Notes under the pieces: model-generated
Told to the model about the DNA's origin: nothing
Databases searched by the model: none
What the model saw: the letters and a program-made list of their open reading frames with translations, nothing else
NCBI GenBank assembly: GCA_002477625.1
Contig: DLQQ01000071.1
Span: 13,555-48,156 of the forward strand
Reading direction: 5' to 3'
DNA from: Candidatus Arcticimaribacter sp. UBA7428
GTDB taxonomy: Bacteria; Bacteroidota; Bacteroidia; Flavobacteriales; Flavobacteriaceae
DNA length: 34,602 bases
Made by a program: the position numbers and the translations under genes
Part shown: piece by piece, positions 24,379 through 31,558 of the stretch
How positions within the stretch are numbered: the stretch's first letter is position 1
Layout of the letters: every line of letters starts with the position of its first letter

Positions 24379-25827
24379 ATGGCACGAAGTAAATTTTCCC
24401 TTAGGTCGCGCGTATTTTTCTCCATGATTTTGCTGGTGGTAATGACCTCCTTACTTATTCTCGGGGCGACCTTCTACCAATACTATTCCCAATCTGACGA
24501 TTATAACTTAAGGCGACTTGAGCGAAAAGAAACACAGGTTAAAAATCATTTATCCTATATTCTCGATCGCGACGATGCATTCAATACGATTGGAGAAAAG
24601 CAGCTCGATTTTTATGAGATTTTTGAATCCATTGCACTGATTCATAAAGTAGAATATGCCCTTTTTAGCCTAGAAGGGGTGCCTTATTTTTACTCTTATG
24701 TGAAGACCGAAAATATGGATCAAGACCAGCAACTCGATCCAAAAATCACACAAGAACTCTTGTTGAATGAACGGCAGAGAATTGCTATCCAAAATGAACA
24801 AGAACGAGGAAGGTTTCAATCCTCCTACAGTGTGTTATTCGACACCAATAAGCAACCCTATGCAATTTTATATTTCCCCTATTTTGAAGACGTGTCTTTT
24901 AGCACCACTGAGTTGAACACCTTTTTAATGCGCCTCTTCCAGATTTATTTCTTTATGTTGTTGGTTGCCATTATCATTGCTTATTTTATTTCGAGTTATA
25001 TGACACGTCCTCTGGAAACCATACGAGCACGAATTGACCGAACGGGCTTATTGAAAGGAAATGAAAAAATACACATATCCAATGCCAGTAAAGAAGTAGA
25101 TAGTTTAGTGAATTCTTACAACAGCATGTTGGATGCTTTGGAAGAAAGTATAGCCAAATTAGCACGTTCAGAACGAGAACAAGCTTGGCAAGAAATGGCC
25201 AAACAGGTGGCACATGAAATCAAGAATCCACTTACTCCAATGCGGCTTACGATTCAAAGTTTTCAACAACGCTTCGATCCCGAAGACCCTAAAATCAATC
25301 AAAAGGTAATGGATTTTTCTAAAATCATGATTGAACAGATCGACACGATGAGTCGGGTAGCGACAGCCTTCTCAAATTTTGCAACCCTACCAAAGCTCGT
25401 TGTTGAAACAGAAGACATTGTCGAAATCACGAGACTTTCTATCGATATTTTTGAACCCGGAATAATTCAGTATACTAGTTCTGAAGAACAAATTTTATGG
25501 GATATTGATCGAACCCAATGGATTCGTATAATGACCAATCTAGTCCAGAACGCAATTCAGGCCGTACCACAAGAAAGAGAACCGCAGATTCAAGTTCGCA
25601 TTCAAAAAGAGACCCTGGGCTTGCGTATAGAAATTGAAGACAACGGATTGGGGATTTCTGCGGAAAATATTGATAAAATATTTGAGCCTAATTTTACAAC
25701 CAAAACGGGGGGAATGGGACTTGGATTAGCCATTGTGAAGAACAGCATTGACTCGTCAGGGGGATCTATTCATTATGAAACGGAGCAAGATCGCGGGACA
25801 AAATTCATCATCCAATTAAAAAAATAA
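24379..25827 (+). CDS. Membrane sensor histidine kinase (NtrY-like), orphan
   Basis: A 482-residue kinase. A transmembrane helix at ~12-33 and a second at ~185-207 bracket a periplasmic sensor region of about 150 residues with no recognised fold. A HAMP linker follows. The phospho-acceptor is His279 in VAHEIKNPLTPM, the NtrY-type H-box. The ATPase domain shows the N-box NLVQNAIQAV, G1 IEDNGLGIS and G2 GGMGLGLAIV. No response-regulator gene is nearby, so the partner is unknown. It starts 2 bp after hemJ and ends 1 bp before the enoyl-CoA hydratase, so all three are probably co-transcribed. Confidence 0.92.
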   Translation: MARSKFSLRSRVFFSMILLVVMTSLLILGATFYQYYSQSDDYNLRRLERKETQVKNHLSYILDRDDAFNTIGEKQLDFYEIFESIALIHKVEYALFSLEGVPYFYSYVKTENMDQDQQLDPKITQELLLNERQRIAIQNEQERGRFQSSYSVLFDTNKQPYAILYFPYFEDVSFSTTELNTFLMRLFQIYFFMLLVAIIIAYFISSYMTRPLETIRARIDRTGLLKGNEKIHISNASKEVDSLVNSYNSMLDALEESIAKLARSEREQAWQEMAKQVAHEIKNPLTPMRLTIQSFQQRFDPEDPKINQKVMDFSKIMIEQIDTMSRVATAFSNFATLPKLVVETEDIVEITRLSIDIFEPGIIQYTSSEEQILWDIDRTQWIRIMTNLVQNAIQAVPQEREPQIQVRIQKETLGLRIEIEDNGLGISAENIDKIFEPNFTTKTGGMGLGLAIVKNSIDSSGGSIHYETEQDRGTKFIIQLKK

Positions 25828-25828
25828 A

Positions 25829-26611
25829 ATGAGCACAACGAATCTTCAGTTAAGAATTCAAGACCAAGTAGCGTGGATTCAAATCGACCGACCAACAAAG
25901 CTTAATGCACTTAATAAAGCAGTTTTAGAAGAACTTCATCAGGTTTTTTCGGAACTCCGATTAGACACTAGCGTAGGCGTAATTGTATTGACTGGGAGTG
26001 GAGAAAAAGCCTTTGTAGCAGGAGCAGATATTGCAGAATTTTCTGAGTTTGGCCCAGCAGAGGGTAGAGCTCTTGCACAAAAAGGACAAGACGATGTGTT
26101 TACATTCATAGAGCAAATGAACAAACCTGTGATTGCGGCAATCAATGGTTTTGCTTTAGGTGGTGGATTGGAATTGGCTATGTCGTGTCACCTTCGCATT
26201 GCTTCTTCTAATGCAAAAATGGGTTTACCCGAAACTTCTTTAGGTGTAATTCCGGGCTATGGAGGAACCCAACGCTTGGCGCAGATTATCGGAAAAGGAA
26301 GAGCGCTGGAATTAATTCTCACTTGTCAGATGCTTCCTGCCGACCAAGCCTTGAGTTTTGGTTTAGTCACTCAAGTTGTTCCTCAAGAAGAATTATTGCC
26401 AGCTGCTGCTGCCTTGGCACAAAAGATTTTAAAGAATTCACCCTTTGCTATTGGTCAGGCAATTCAGGCAGTCAATGCGGCATATGAAGAAGGACTGAAT
26501 GGTTTTGAAGCTGAGGTTACTGGTTTTGGAACTTGTTTTGGTTCTGAGGACTTTAAAGAGGGCACCCAAGCCTTTTTGGAGAAAAGAAAAGCAAATTTCA
26601 CAGGAAACTAA
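25829..26611 (+). CDS. Enoyl-CoA hydratase/isomerase (crotonase family)
   Basis: A 260-residue crotonase-fold enzyme. The oxyanion-hole segments are FVAGADIAEF and INGFALGGGLELAMSCH. Glu115 and Glu135 (GLPETSLGVIPG) are the two catalytic acids of a true hydratase, so hydration of 2-enoyl-CoA in beta-oxidation is the most likely reaction. YGGTQRLAQIIG completes the signature. The start ATG lies 1 bp after the kinase stop. It converges on the PlsC gene with a 4-bp overlap. The exact acyl chain length cannot be predicted. Confidence 0.93.
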   Translation: MSTTNLQLRIQDQVAWIQIDRPTKLNALNKAVLEELHQVFSELRLDTSVGVIVLTGSGEKAFVAGADIAEFSEFGPAEGRALAQKGQDDVFTFIEQMNKPVIAAINGFALGGGLELAMSCHLRIASSNAKMGLPETSLGVIPGYGGTQRLAQIIGKGRALELILTCQMLPADQALSFGLVTQVVPQEELLPAAAALAQKILKNSPFAIGQAIQAVNAAYEEGLNGFEAEVTGFGTCFGSEDFKEGTQAFLEKRKANFTGN

Positions 26612-27345
26612 TCCAATACTATAGCGTCGGTTATTGTTTTTTCAATGGCGTCAAAAAACGCATTTGAGAGGTCAGCTTTAGGCTCAACGGGCTCGTGAAC
26701 ATTAAAGGTTATTTTAACACCCAAAGGAAGTGGGAAGTTGCCCCAACGATTAAACTTCCATGAGTTATTGATCGTAATGGGTACAATCAGAACATTAGGA
26801 ACTTTTTCGATTATGGTTTTTATTCCTCTTGTTTTAAACTTTTTTGGGACTCCATTTTTAGACCGAGTTCCTTCTGGGAAAATCAGTGTTGACCAATTGT
26901 TTTTTGCTAGCAGAGCAGCATGTCGATCAATTTCTCTAACCGCCTGTATAGGGTTTCTTCGGTCGATCAATGCAGAACCCCCATTACGAAGATTATAAGA
27001 AACACTCGGGATGCCTTTTCCAAGCTCTTTTTTGCTCACAAATTTTAAATGATGCTTGCGTAAATGCCAGATCAGCGGCGGAATATCAGCAGTGTTCTGA
27101 TGATTTGCCAATATGATGAGTGGACGGTCGGTTGGCAACTCAAAGCTTTTATTGAATTGTATACGGGTGCCCAAAAGATTGAAGCAACGAAGCAAAAAAA
27201 AGTTGAGAATGTCTACAGATACTTTGTGTGCCTGATATCCAAAGAGCGTTCGACCTATAACTTGAACAACATGAAAAATCAATAAATTCATCACAAAGCA
27301 AACCAGGAAAACAACCGAGAAAATACTTGCGATGAATTTATACAT
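26608..27345 (-). CDS. plsC: 1-acyl-sn-glycerol-3-phosphate acyltransferase (PlsC family)
   Basis: About 245 residues. A membrane-anchoring N-terminus (residues ~5-30) precedes the acyltransferase motif H82-x4-D87 (NHQNTAD) and the FPEGTRSKNG phosphate-binding motif. It acylates lysophosphatidic acid to phosphatidic acid at the inner membrane. I take ATG 27343-27345; the longer frame begins with TTG at 27369 and would run into the hairpin at 27361. It follows the bacilliredoxin gene by 48 bp. Confidence 0.9.
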   Translation of the reverse strand: MYKFIASIFSVVFLVCFVMNLLIFHVVQVIGRTLFGYQAHKVSVDILNFFLLRCFNLLGTRIQFNKSFELPTDRPLIILANHQNTADIPPLIWHLRKHHLKFVSKKELGKGIPSVSYNLRNGGSALIDRRNPIQAVREIDRHAALLAKNNWSTLIFPEGTRSKNGVPKKFKTRGIKTIIEKVPNVLIVPITINNSWKFNRWGNFPLPLGVKITFNVHEPVEPKADLSNAFFDAIEKTITDAIVLD

Positions 27346-27360
27346 TATGATCGGTTTTCT

Positions 27361-27377
27361 CCCCTTCAAAAAAGGGG
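27361..27377 (-). terminator. Short hairpin between the bacilliredoxin and plsC genes
   Basis: CCCCTT and AAGGGG form a 6-bp stem with a 5-base loop, 16 bp after the bacilliredoxin stop and 15 bp before the plsC ATG. No U-tract follows on either strand, so it may be a weak terminator, a processing site or chance. Confidence 0.3.
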
Positions 27378-27393
27378 TATGCTTTGATATTAC

Positions 27394-27804
27394 TTAACAG
27401 AACTCGTCGTAAGCTTGTTTCAGGTTTTCCGCAATCATTTCTGCTGGGCGGCCTTCGATGTGATGACGCTCAAGCATGTGTACCAATTCCCCATTTTTGA
27501 ATAATGCCATACTTGGAGAAGAAGGAGGGAAGGGAACCATAAGGGCACGAGCACGATCGGTTGCCTCAAAATCTACTCCTGCAAAAACAGTTACAAGTGT
27601 ACTCGGATTTTTTTCGTTTGCTAATGAAATACGAACTCCGGGTCTTGCATTCGCTGCAGCACATCCACAAACCGAATTCACTACAACCAAAGTTGTTCCT
27701 TCTGCACTAATCGCCTCATCAACTTGAGCTACTTCACTTAATTGTTTGAATCCTATGGCGGATAATTCATCGCGCATGGGTTGTACAAATTCTGCTGGAT
27801 ACAT
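27394..27804 (-). CDS. BrxA/BrxB-family bacilliredoxin
   Basis: About 136 residues of the YphP/YqiW (DUF1094) family, a thioredoxin-like fold. The active site is Cys46-Gly-Cys48 in NSVCGCAAAN, the bacilliredoxin CGC signature. PGVRISLA, FPPSSPSMALFK and RHHIEGRP follow. In Firmicutes these proteins remove bacillithiol from protein cysteines, so the gene suggests that this organism uses bacillithiol or a similar thiol. The synthesis genes bshABC are not in the window. I start at ATG 27802-27804; an eight-residue upstream extension begins with TTG and is unlikely. Confidence 0.9.
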   Translation of the reverse strand: MYPAEFVQPMRDELSAIGFKQLSEVAQVDEAISAEGTTLVVVNSVCGCAAANARPGVRISLANEKNPSTLVTVFAGVDFEATDRARALMVPFPPSSPSMALFKNGELVHMLERHHIEGRPAEMIAENLKQAYDEFC

Positions 27805-27825
27805 AGACTGTTTTTTTAATTTGTA

Positions 27826-27833
27826 CAAAGATA
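27826..27833 (-). promoter_or_regulatory. Candidate -7 element for the bacilliredoxin gene
   Basis: On the minus strand this reads TATCTTTG, a perfect TAnnTTTG, about 22 bp before ATG 27804. No clear -33 is visible. Confidence 0.45.
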
Positions 27834-27895
27834 AAAAGTTTCCTTTATTTCCATTGATTTTAAGATAATGTTCACTTTATTTTTTAAAGTAAAAC

Positions 27896-27903
27896 TATCT
27901 TTG
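27896..27903 (+). promoter_or_regulatory. Candidate -7 element for the TerB-DnaJ gene
   Basis: TATCTTTG matches TAnnTTTG and lies 17 bp before ATG 27921. It diverges from the identical element at 27826-27833. A dyad ACTTTA (27874-27879) / TAAAGT (27885-27890) lies just upstream, in the spacer region, and could be an operator. Confidence 0.45.
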
Positions 27904-27920
27904 GGTCAAATTTTTATTTA

Positions 27921-28649
27921 ATGATAAAATGGATTGGTGCTGTTTTGGGATATACCTACTTGCGTTTTGGAGGAGCTGTTTTAGGATACTTTCTTGGAAG
28001 TATGATCGAAGGTTTTATGAAAAATGGGACTACACGAACGTTCAATACGCGTAGTTTTCGTTCCATGGGAACCAATCAGTTTGAATTGAATCTTTTGGCA
28101 TTAGCCGCTATGGTGATTAAGGCCGATGGAAAGGTGGAGCAAAAAGAATTGCGCTTTGTTCGCAACTATTTCATTGCAAATTACGGGGCAGATTATGCCG
28201 CAACTATTTTCGCTAGATTCAATTCTGAAATCAAGAAGGAAACTCAAAACCTTTCAGAAGTAGCGCAATTGTTTGTCAGCGGAACACCCTACAACACAAG
28301 GCTACAAATTGTGCATTTTCTTTTTGGAATCGCCAATGCAGACGGAAGCGTTTCTCCTTCTGAAATAAATAAAATAAATCAAATTGCTGCTGCTTTGGGA
28401 ATCCAATCGGCCAACTTTGAAAGCATCAAGGCTATGTTTATTCAACAAGCTGGGAATGCTTATAAAATATTGGAAATTGATTCGAATGCTTCAGATGCTG
28501 AGGTCAAAAAAGCCTACCGCACCATGGCAAAAAAATACCACCCTGATAAGCTGAGTAGTGCTGATCCAGCTATGCTCAAAGGAGCTCAGGAAAAATTTCA
28601 ACAAGTTCAGGCTGCTTACGAAAAAATTCAAAAAGAGCGCGGACTATAA
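27921..28649 (+). CDS. TerB- and DnaJ-domain membrane protein (DjlA-like)
   Basis: A 242-residue protein. The first ~35 residues contain a Gly-rich hydrophobic segment (GAVLGYTYLRFGGAVLGYFLG) like the DjlA anchor. Residues ~50-165 are a TerB-like helical domain (LAAMVIKADGKVEQKE). Residues ~178-242 are a J domain with the HPD motif in KKYHPDKL. J-domain proteins stimulate Hsp70 (DnaK) ATPase, so this is likely a membrane co-chaperone. It follows the usual DjlA order of anchor, TerB and J domain. The gene is followed 12 bp later by the HupE-like gene. Confidence 0.9.
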   Translation: MIKWIGAVLGYTYLRFGGAVLGYFLGSMIEGFMKNGTTRTFNTRSFRSMGTNQFELNLLALAAMVIKADGKVEQKELRFVRNYFIANYGADYAATIFARFNSEIKKETQNLSEVAQLFVSGTPYNTRLQIVHFLFGIANADGSVSPSEINKINQIAAALGIQSANFESIKAMFIQQAGNAYKILEIDSNASDAEVKKAYRTMAKKYHPDKLSSADPAMLKGAQEKFQQVQAAYEKIQKERGL

Positions 28650-28661
28650 AAGCAAAAGATT

Positions 28662-29234
28662 ATGGAAACAATTTGGTTTTATGCACAACTCGGATTCAAT
28701 CATGTTTTGGATTTACAGGGACTCGATCATTTTTATTTCATCATTGCCCTTGCCATTCCCTTTGGGTTTCGCGAATTTCAAAAATTAGTATGGTGGGTTT
28801 CTCTTTTTACCTTGGGGCACACACTTTCCCTTTTTGGAAATTACTTTTTTGAGCTCAAACTCCCAGCCGACTGGATTGAATTCCTGATTCCTATAACCAT
28901 TGCGCTGAGTTGTATTCCATTATTAAGAACGAAAATCTTCCCCGTTGCCAGTTGGTTCCCATCGGTAATAACCTTAATTTTTGGACTGATTCATGGATTG
29001 GGCTTTGGGCGTTATTTTTCTCTTATTGTTTCTGAAGACGAAGTTTTAGTCGATTTACTTTCTTTTGCTCTTGGAGTTGAAGCTGTTCAGATCGTTATCG
29101 TAGTGGGCATTCTAATTGTCAATCTATTCTTTTTAAATGTTTTGAAAATCAACAAGTCCAGATGGCAGTTAGTCGTCGGTGCTATGATCCTTTCTCAAGC
29201 CATTCGGATGATCATCGAAACCAGCCCTTTTTAA
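28662..29234 (+). CDS. HupE/UreJ-family membrane protein
   Basis: A 190-residue protein with about six transmembrane helices and the family's histidine-bearing segments GLDHFYF, TLGHTLSLF and GLIHGLGFGRYF. HupE/UreJ proteins are linked to nickel or other metal transport, but many Bacteroidota have such a gene without a hydrogenase or urease nearby. No nickel enzyme gene is visible in the window, so the transported metal is unknown. Confidence 0.85.
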   Translation: METIWFYAQLGFNHVLDLQGLDHFYFIIALAIPFGFREFQKLVWWVSLFTLGHTLSLFGNYFFELKLPADWIEFLIPITIALSCIPLLRTKIFPVASWFPSVITLIFGLIHGLGFGRYFSLIVSEDEVLVDLLSFALGVEAVQIVIVVGILIVNLFFLNVLKINKSRWQLVVGAMILSQAIRMIIETSPF

Positions 29235-29261
29235 CCCATACACTATTATTATAAATACTTG

Positions 29262-30482
29262 ATGAAATTACTACAAACTACATTTTCGTTACCCAGTGGT
29301 TCTCTTTTACAAAACAGAATCGCTAAATCTGCTATGAGTGAAAACATAGGGACTTTGAAAAATGCTCCAACAAAACAATTGATCAAAGCCTATGAGGTTT
29401 GGGCAAAAGGCAAGCCCGGACTTTTGATTACTGGGAATGTGATGGTCGATTCTCAAGCTTTGGGAGAAGCACGCAATGTAGTGGTTGAGGATCGTTCAAA
29501 CTTTAAGCTTTTACAAGCTTGGGCAAAAACTGTTGAAGGAACTGGAGCCCAGATTTGGCCTCAGCTCAATCATCCAGGACGTCAGGCTTTTGCCGCTATA
29601 AACAAAGAAGTGGTAGCACCATCGTCAGTATCGCTTAAGATGGGAGGAGCTTCTTCGATGTTTAAAAAACCAACTCCCCTAACCGAAGATGCCATTTGGA
29701 AAATTATCAAGCGTTTCGGTAATGCAGCAAAAATAATGCAAGATGCGGGGTTTTCGGGCTGTCAAATTCATGGGGCACACGGGTATTTAGTAAGCCAGTT
29801 TTTGTCTCCATTGAGTAATACCAGAAACGATCAATGGGGCGGTTCTTTAGAAAATAGAGCGCGTTTTGTTTTGGAAATTTATAAAGAAATACGCGCACAA
29901 GTAGGAGCAAAATATCCAATAGGAATTAAAATCAATTCTGCTGATTTTCAGCGCGGAGGTTTTTCGGAAGAGGAGTCCATGGAAGTAGTCCGTTTGTTAT
30001 CTAAGGAAGGAATCGATCTAATTGAAATATCAGGCGGAACATACGAGAAGCCATCAATGGTAGGTCATAAGCAAAAGAAAAGCACACAAGAACGCGAAGC
30101 TTATTTTTTAGACTACATAGAAAAAGTCAGAACGATAACCAGCAAACCACTCATGTTGACAGGAGGTTTTAGAACGGTTGCGGTTATGGAACAAGCCTTG
30201 GCCGATGGCAAATTAGATATCGTTGGTTTGGCTCGTCCCTTTTGTTTGTATCCAGAACTTGCCCAGGATATTTTTTCAGGAAAAACTACCGCTTTTGAAG
30301 CCCCATTCCCTAGTTCGGGAATCCGATTCATCGATAAAATGGGAGGAGTCGAATTGCCCTGGTATGCCCTACAAATTGGCCGGCTTGGAAAAGGAAAACG
30401 TCCTAAGAAAAATCTCAGTGGACTGACCGCTTTTTATTTCAGCACTAAAAATATGATTGTAAAATCTTTCTTTAAGAATTAG
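29262..30482 (+). CDS. NADH:flavin oxidoreductase (Old Yellow Enzyme family)
   Basis: A 406-residue FMN-dependent TIM-barrel enzyme of the oxidoreductase FMN family. The FMN and substrate-site segments QIWPQLNHPGRQ, QIHGAHGYLVSQFLSP, RNDQWGGSLENRARF and the C-terminal VGLARPF are present. The family reduces activated alkenes or other electron-poor compounds; the physiological substrate is unknown. ATG 29262 is the likely start, one codon inside the longest open frame. It converges on the acetyltransferase remnant with a 4-bp overlap at the stops. Confidence 0.9.
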   Translation: MKLLQTTFSLPSGSLLQNRIAKSAMSENIGTLKNAPTKQLIKAYEVWAKGKPGLLITGNVMVDSQALGEARNVVVEDRSNFKLLQAWAKTVEGTGAQIWPQLNHPGRQAFAAINKEVVAPSSVSLKMGGASSMFKKPTPLTEDAIWKIIKRFGNAAKIMQDAGFSGCQIHGAHGYLVSQFLSPLSNTRNDQWGGSLENRARFVLEIYKEIRAQVGAKYPIGIKINSADFQRGGFSEEESMEVVRLLSKEGIDLIEISGGTYEKPSMVGHKQKKSTQEREAYFLDYIEKVRTITSKPLMLTGGFRTVAVMEQALADGKLDIVGLARPFCLYPELAQDIFSGKTTAFEAPFPSSGIRFIDKMGGVELPWYALQIGRLGKGKRPKKNLSGLTAFYFSTKNMIVKSFFKN

Positions 30483-31077
30483 GATTTTAAAAACTCAGAA
30501 AAAACAGTTGACTTAAGTCGAGGCCACTCTTCCTTAATGATACTGTAGTATACATCATCTTTACTGATCCCATTGGCATCAATATAATTGTTCCTAAAAA
30601 CGCCTTCTCGTTGAGCACCAAGTTTTTCAATGGCTTTCTGTGAGCGAATATTTTCTAGATCGGCACTCAATTGAATTCTTCTAAAACCAAGGGTTTCAAA
30701 TCCAAAAGTCAACAGTTCGTATTTGGCAGCTTTGTTTAATCCAGTACCCTGAAATTGGGTTCCATACCAGGTCCAGCCAATTTCACACTTTTCACTTTTT
30801 TGATTGATGTTACCCAAGCGCGTGCTTCCGGCCACTTCATTAGTCAGCTTATCGACAATAATAAAAGGAAAACATAGACCTTGTTTTTTCGACTCCAAGG
30901 TTTCATGAACATAGCGTTCAAATTCGCTTTCAGTTTCTATTCTCATCCCCATATAGCGCCAAATATCATGATCAAAAATAATTTTTTGAGCTCAGATTTT
31001 CGTGCGTTTTCAAAAGGAAGTAGTAGAGCACGACTGTTTTCCAAAACGATTTTGGTGTTTAAAGGGGCAGTTTTCAT
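30479..31077 (-). pseudogene. GNAT-family acetyltransferase (RimJ/RimL-like), frameshifted
   Basis: The 157-residue open frame from 30952 encodes most of a RimJ/RimL-type N-acetyltransferase (NINQKSEKCEIGWTWYG, QGTGLNKAAKYELL, NIRSQKAIEKLGAQREG). Its N-terminal strand lies upstream in another frame: ATG 31077 encodes MKTAPLNTKIVLENSR, then LPFENARKSELKK. The frames would join if the coding-strand A6 tract (plus-strand T6, 30982-30987) had one more A, giving ELKKIIFDHDIWRYMGMRI. As written, the upstream frame ends at a TGA overlapping GATGAGA. The family acetylates N-terminal or other amino groups. As with the barrel gene, the lesion could be real or a homopolymer error. Confidence 0.8.
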
Positions 31078-31118
31078 TCATCAAATGTAAAAAATTTTAT
31101 TCAGCGTTTGATTTCACC

Positions 31119-31126
31119 TATCTTCG
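31119..31126 (+). promoter_or_regulatory. Weak candidate -7 element for the dCMP deaminase gene
   Basis: TATCTTCG differs from TAnnTTTG at one position and ends 6 bp before ATG 31133. If used, the transcript would begin at or next to the start codon. Confidence 0.3.
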
Positions 31127-31132
31127 TAGGTA

Positions 31133-31549
31133 ATGGATAAACAAACAAAATACGACCAAGCATATCTGCAGATGGCAGCAACTTGGGGACAGCTTTCTTA
31201 TTGTGAACGGAAAAAGGTAGGGGCTTTAATTGTAAAAGACCGCATGATTATTTCGGATGGGTATAATGGGACACCCTCGGGTTTTGAAAACGTCTGTGAA
31301 GATGAAGAGCATTATACCAAATGGTATGTGCTCCATGCAGAAGCTAACGCCATACTCAAAGTAGCAGCTTCTACCCAGTCCTGTAAGGGGGCAACCTTAT
31401 ACATTACACTTTCGCCTTGTAAAGAATGTTCTAAATTAATACATCAATCCGGGATTATTCGTGTGGTATATGCTTCTGCTTATAAAGACACATCTGGAAT
31501 TGATTTTTTAGAAAAAGCAGGAATCCAACTCACCCATCTCTCCCAATAA
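31133..31549 (+). CDS. dCMP/cytidine deaminase-family protein (ComEB-like)
   Basis: A 138-residue zinc deaminase. The zinc and catalytic motif is His68-Ala-Glu70 (HAEANAI), and the other zinc ligands are Cys96 and Cys99 in SPCKECS. The insert SDGYNGTPSGFENVCEDE is characteristic of dCMP deaminases, which make dUMP for thymidylate synthesis. The S41 protease gene follows after 9 bp. Function is well supported by motif and length. Confidence 0.93.
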   Translation: MDKQTKYDQAYLQMAATWGQLSYCERKKVGALIVKDRMIISDGYNGTPSGFENVCEDEEHYTKWYVLHAEANAILKVAASTQSCKGATLYITLSPCKECSKLIHQSGIIRVVYASAYKDTSGIDFLEKAGIQLTHLSQ

Positions 31550-31558
31550 CCTATCCCT

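Noticed and set aside
27361..27377. CCCCTT/AAGGGG hairpin as a strong intrinsic terminator
   Set aside because: No U-tract follows on either strand; kept only as a low-confidence feature.
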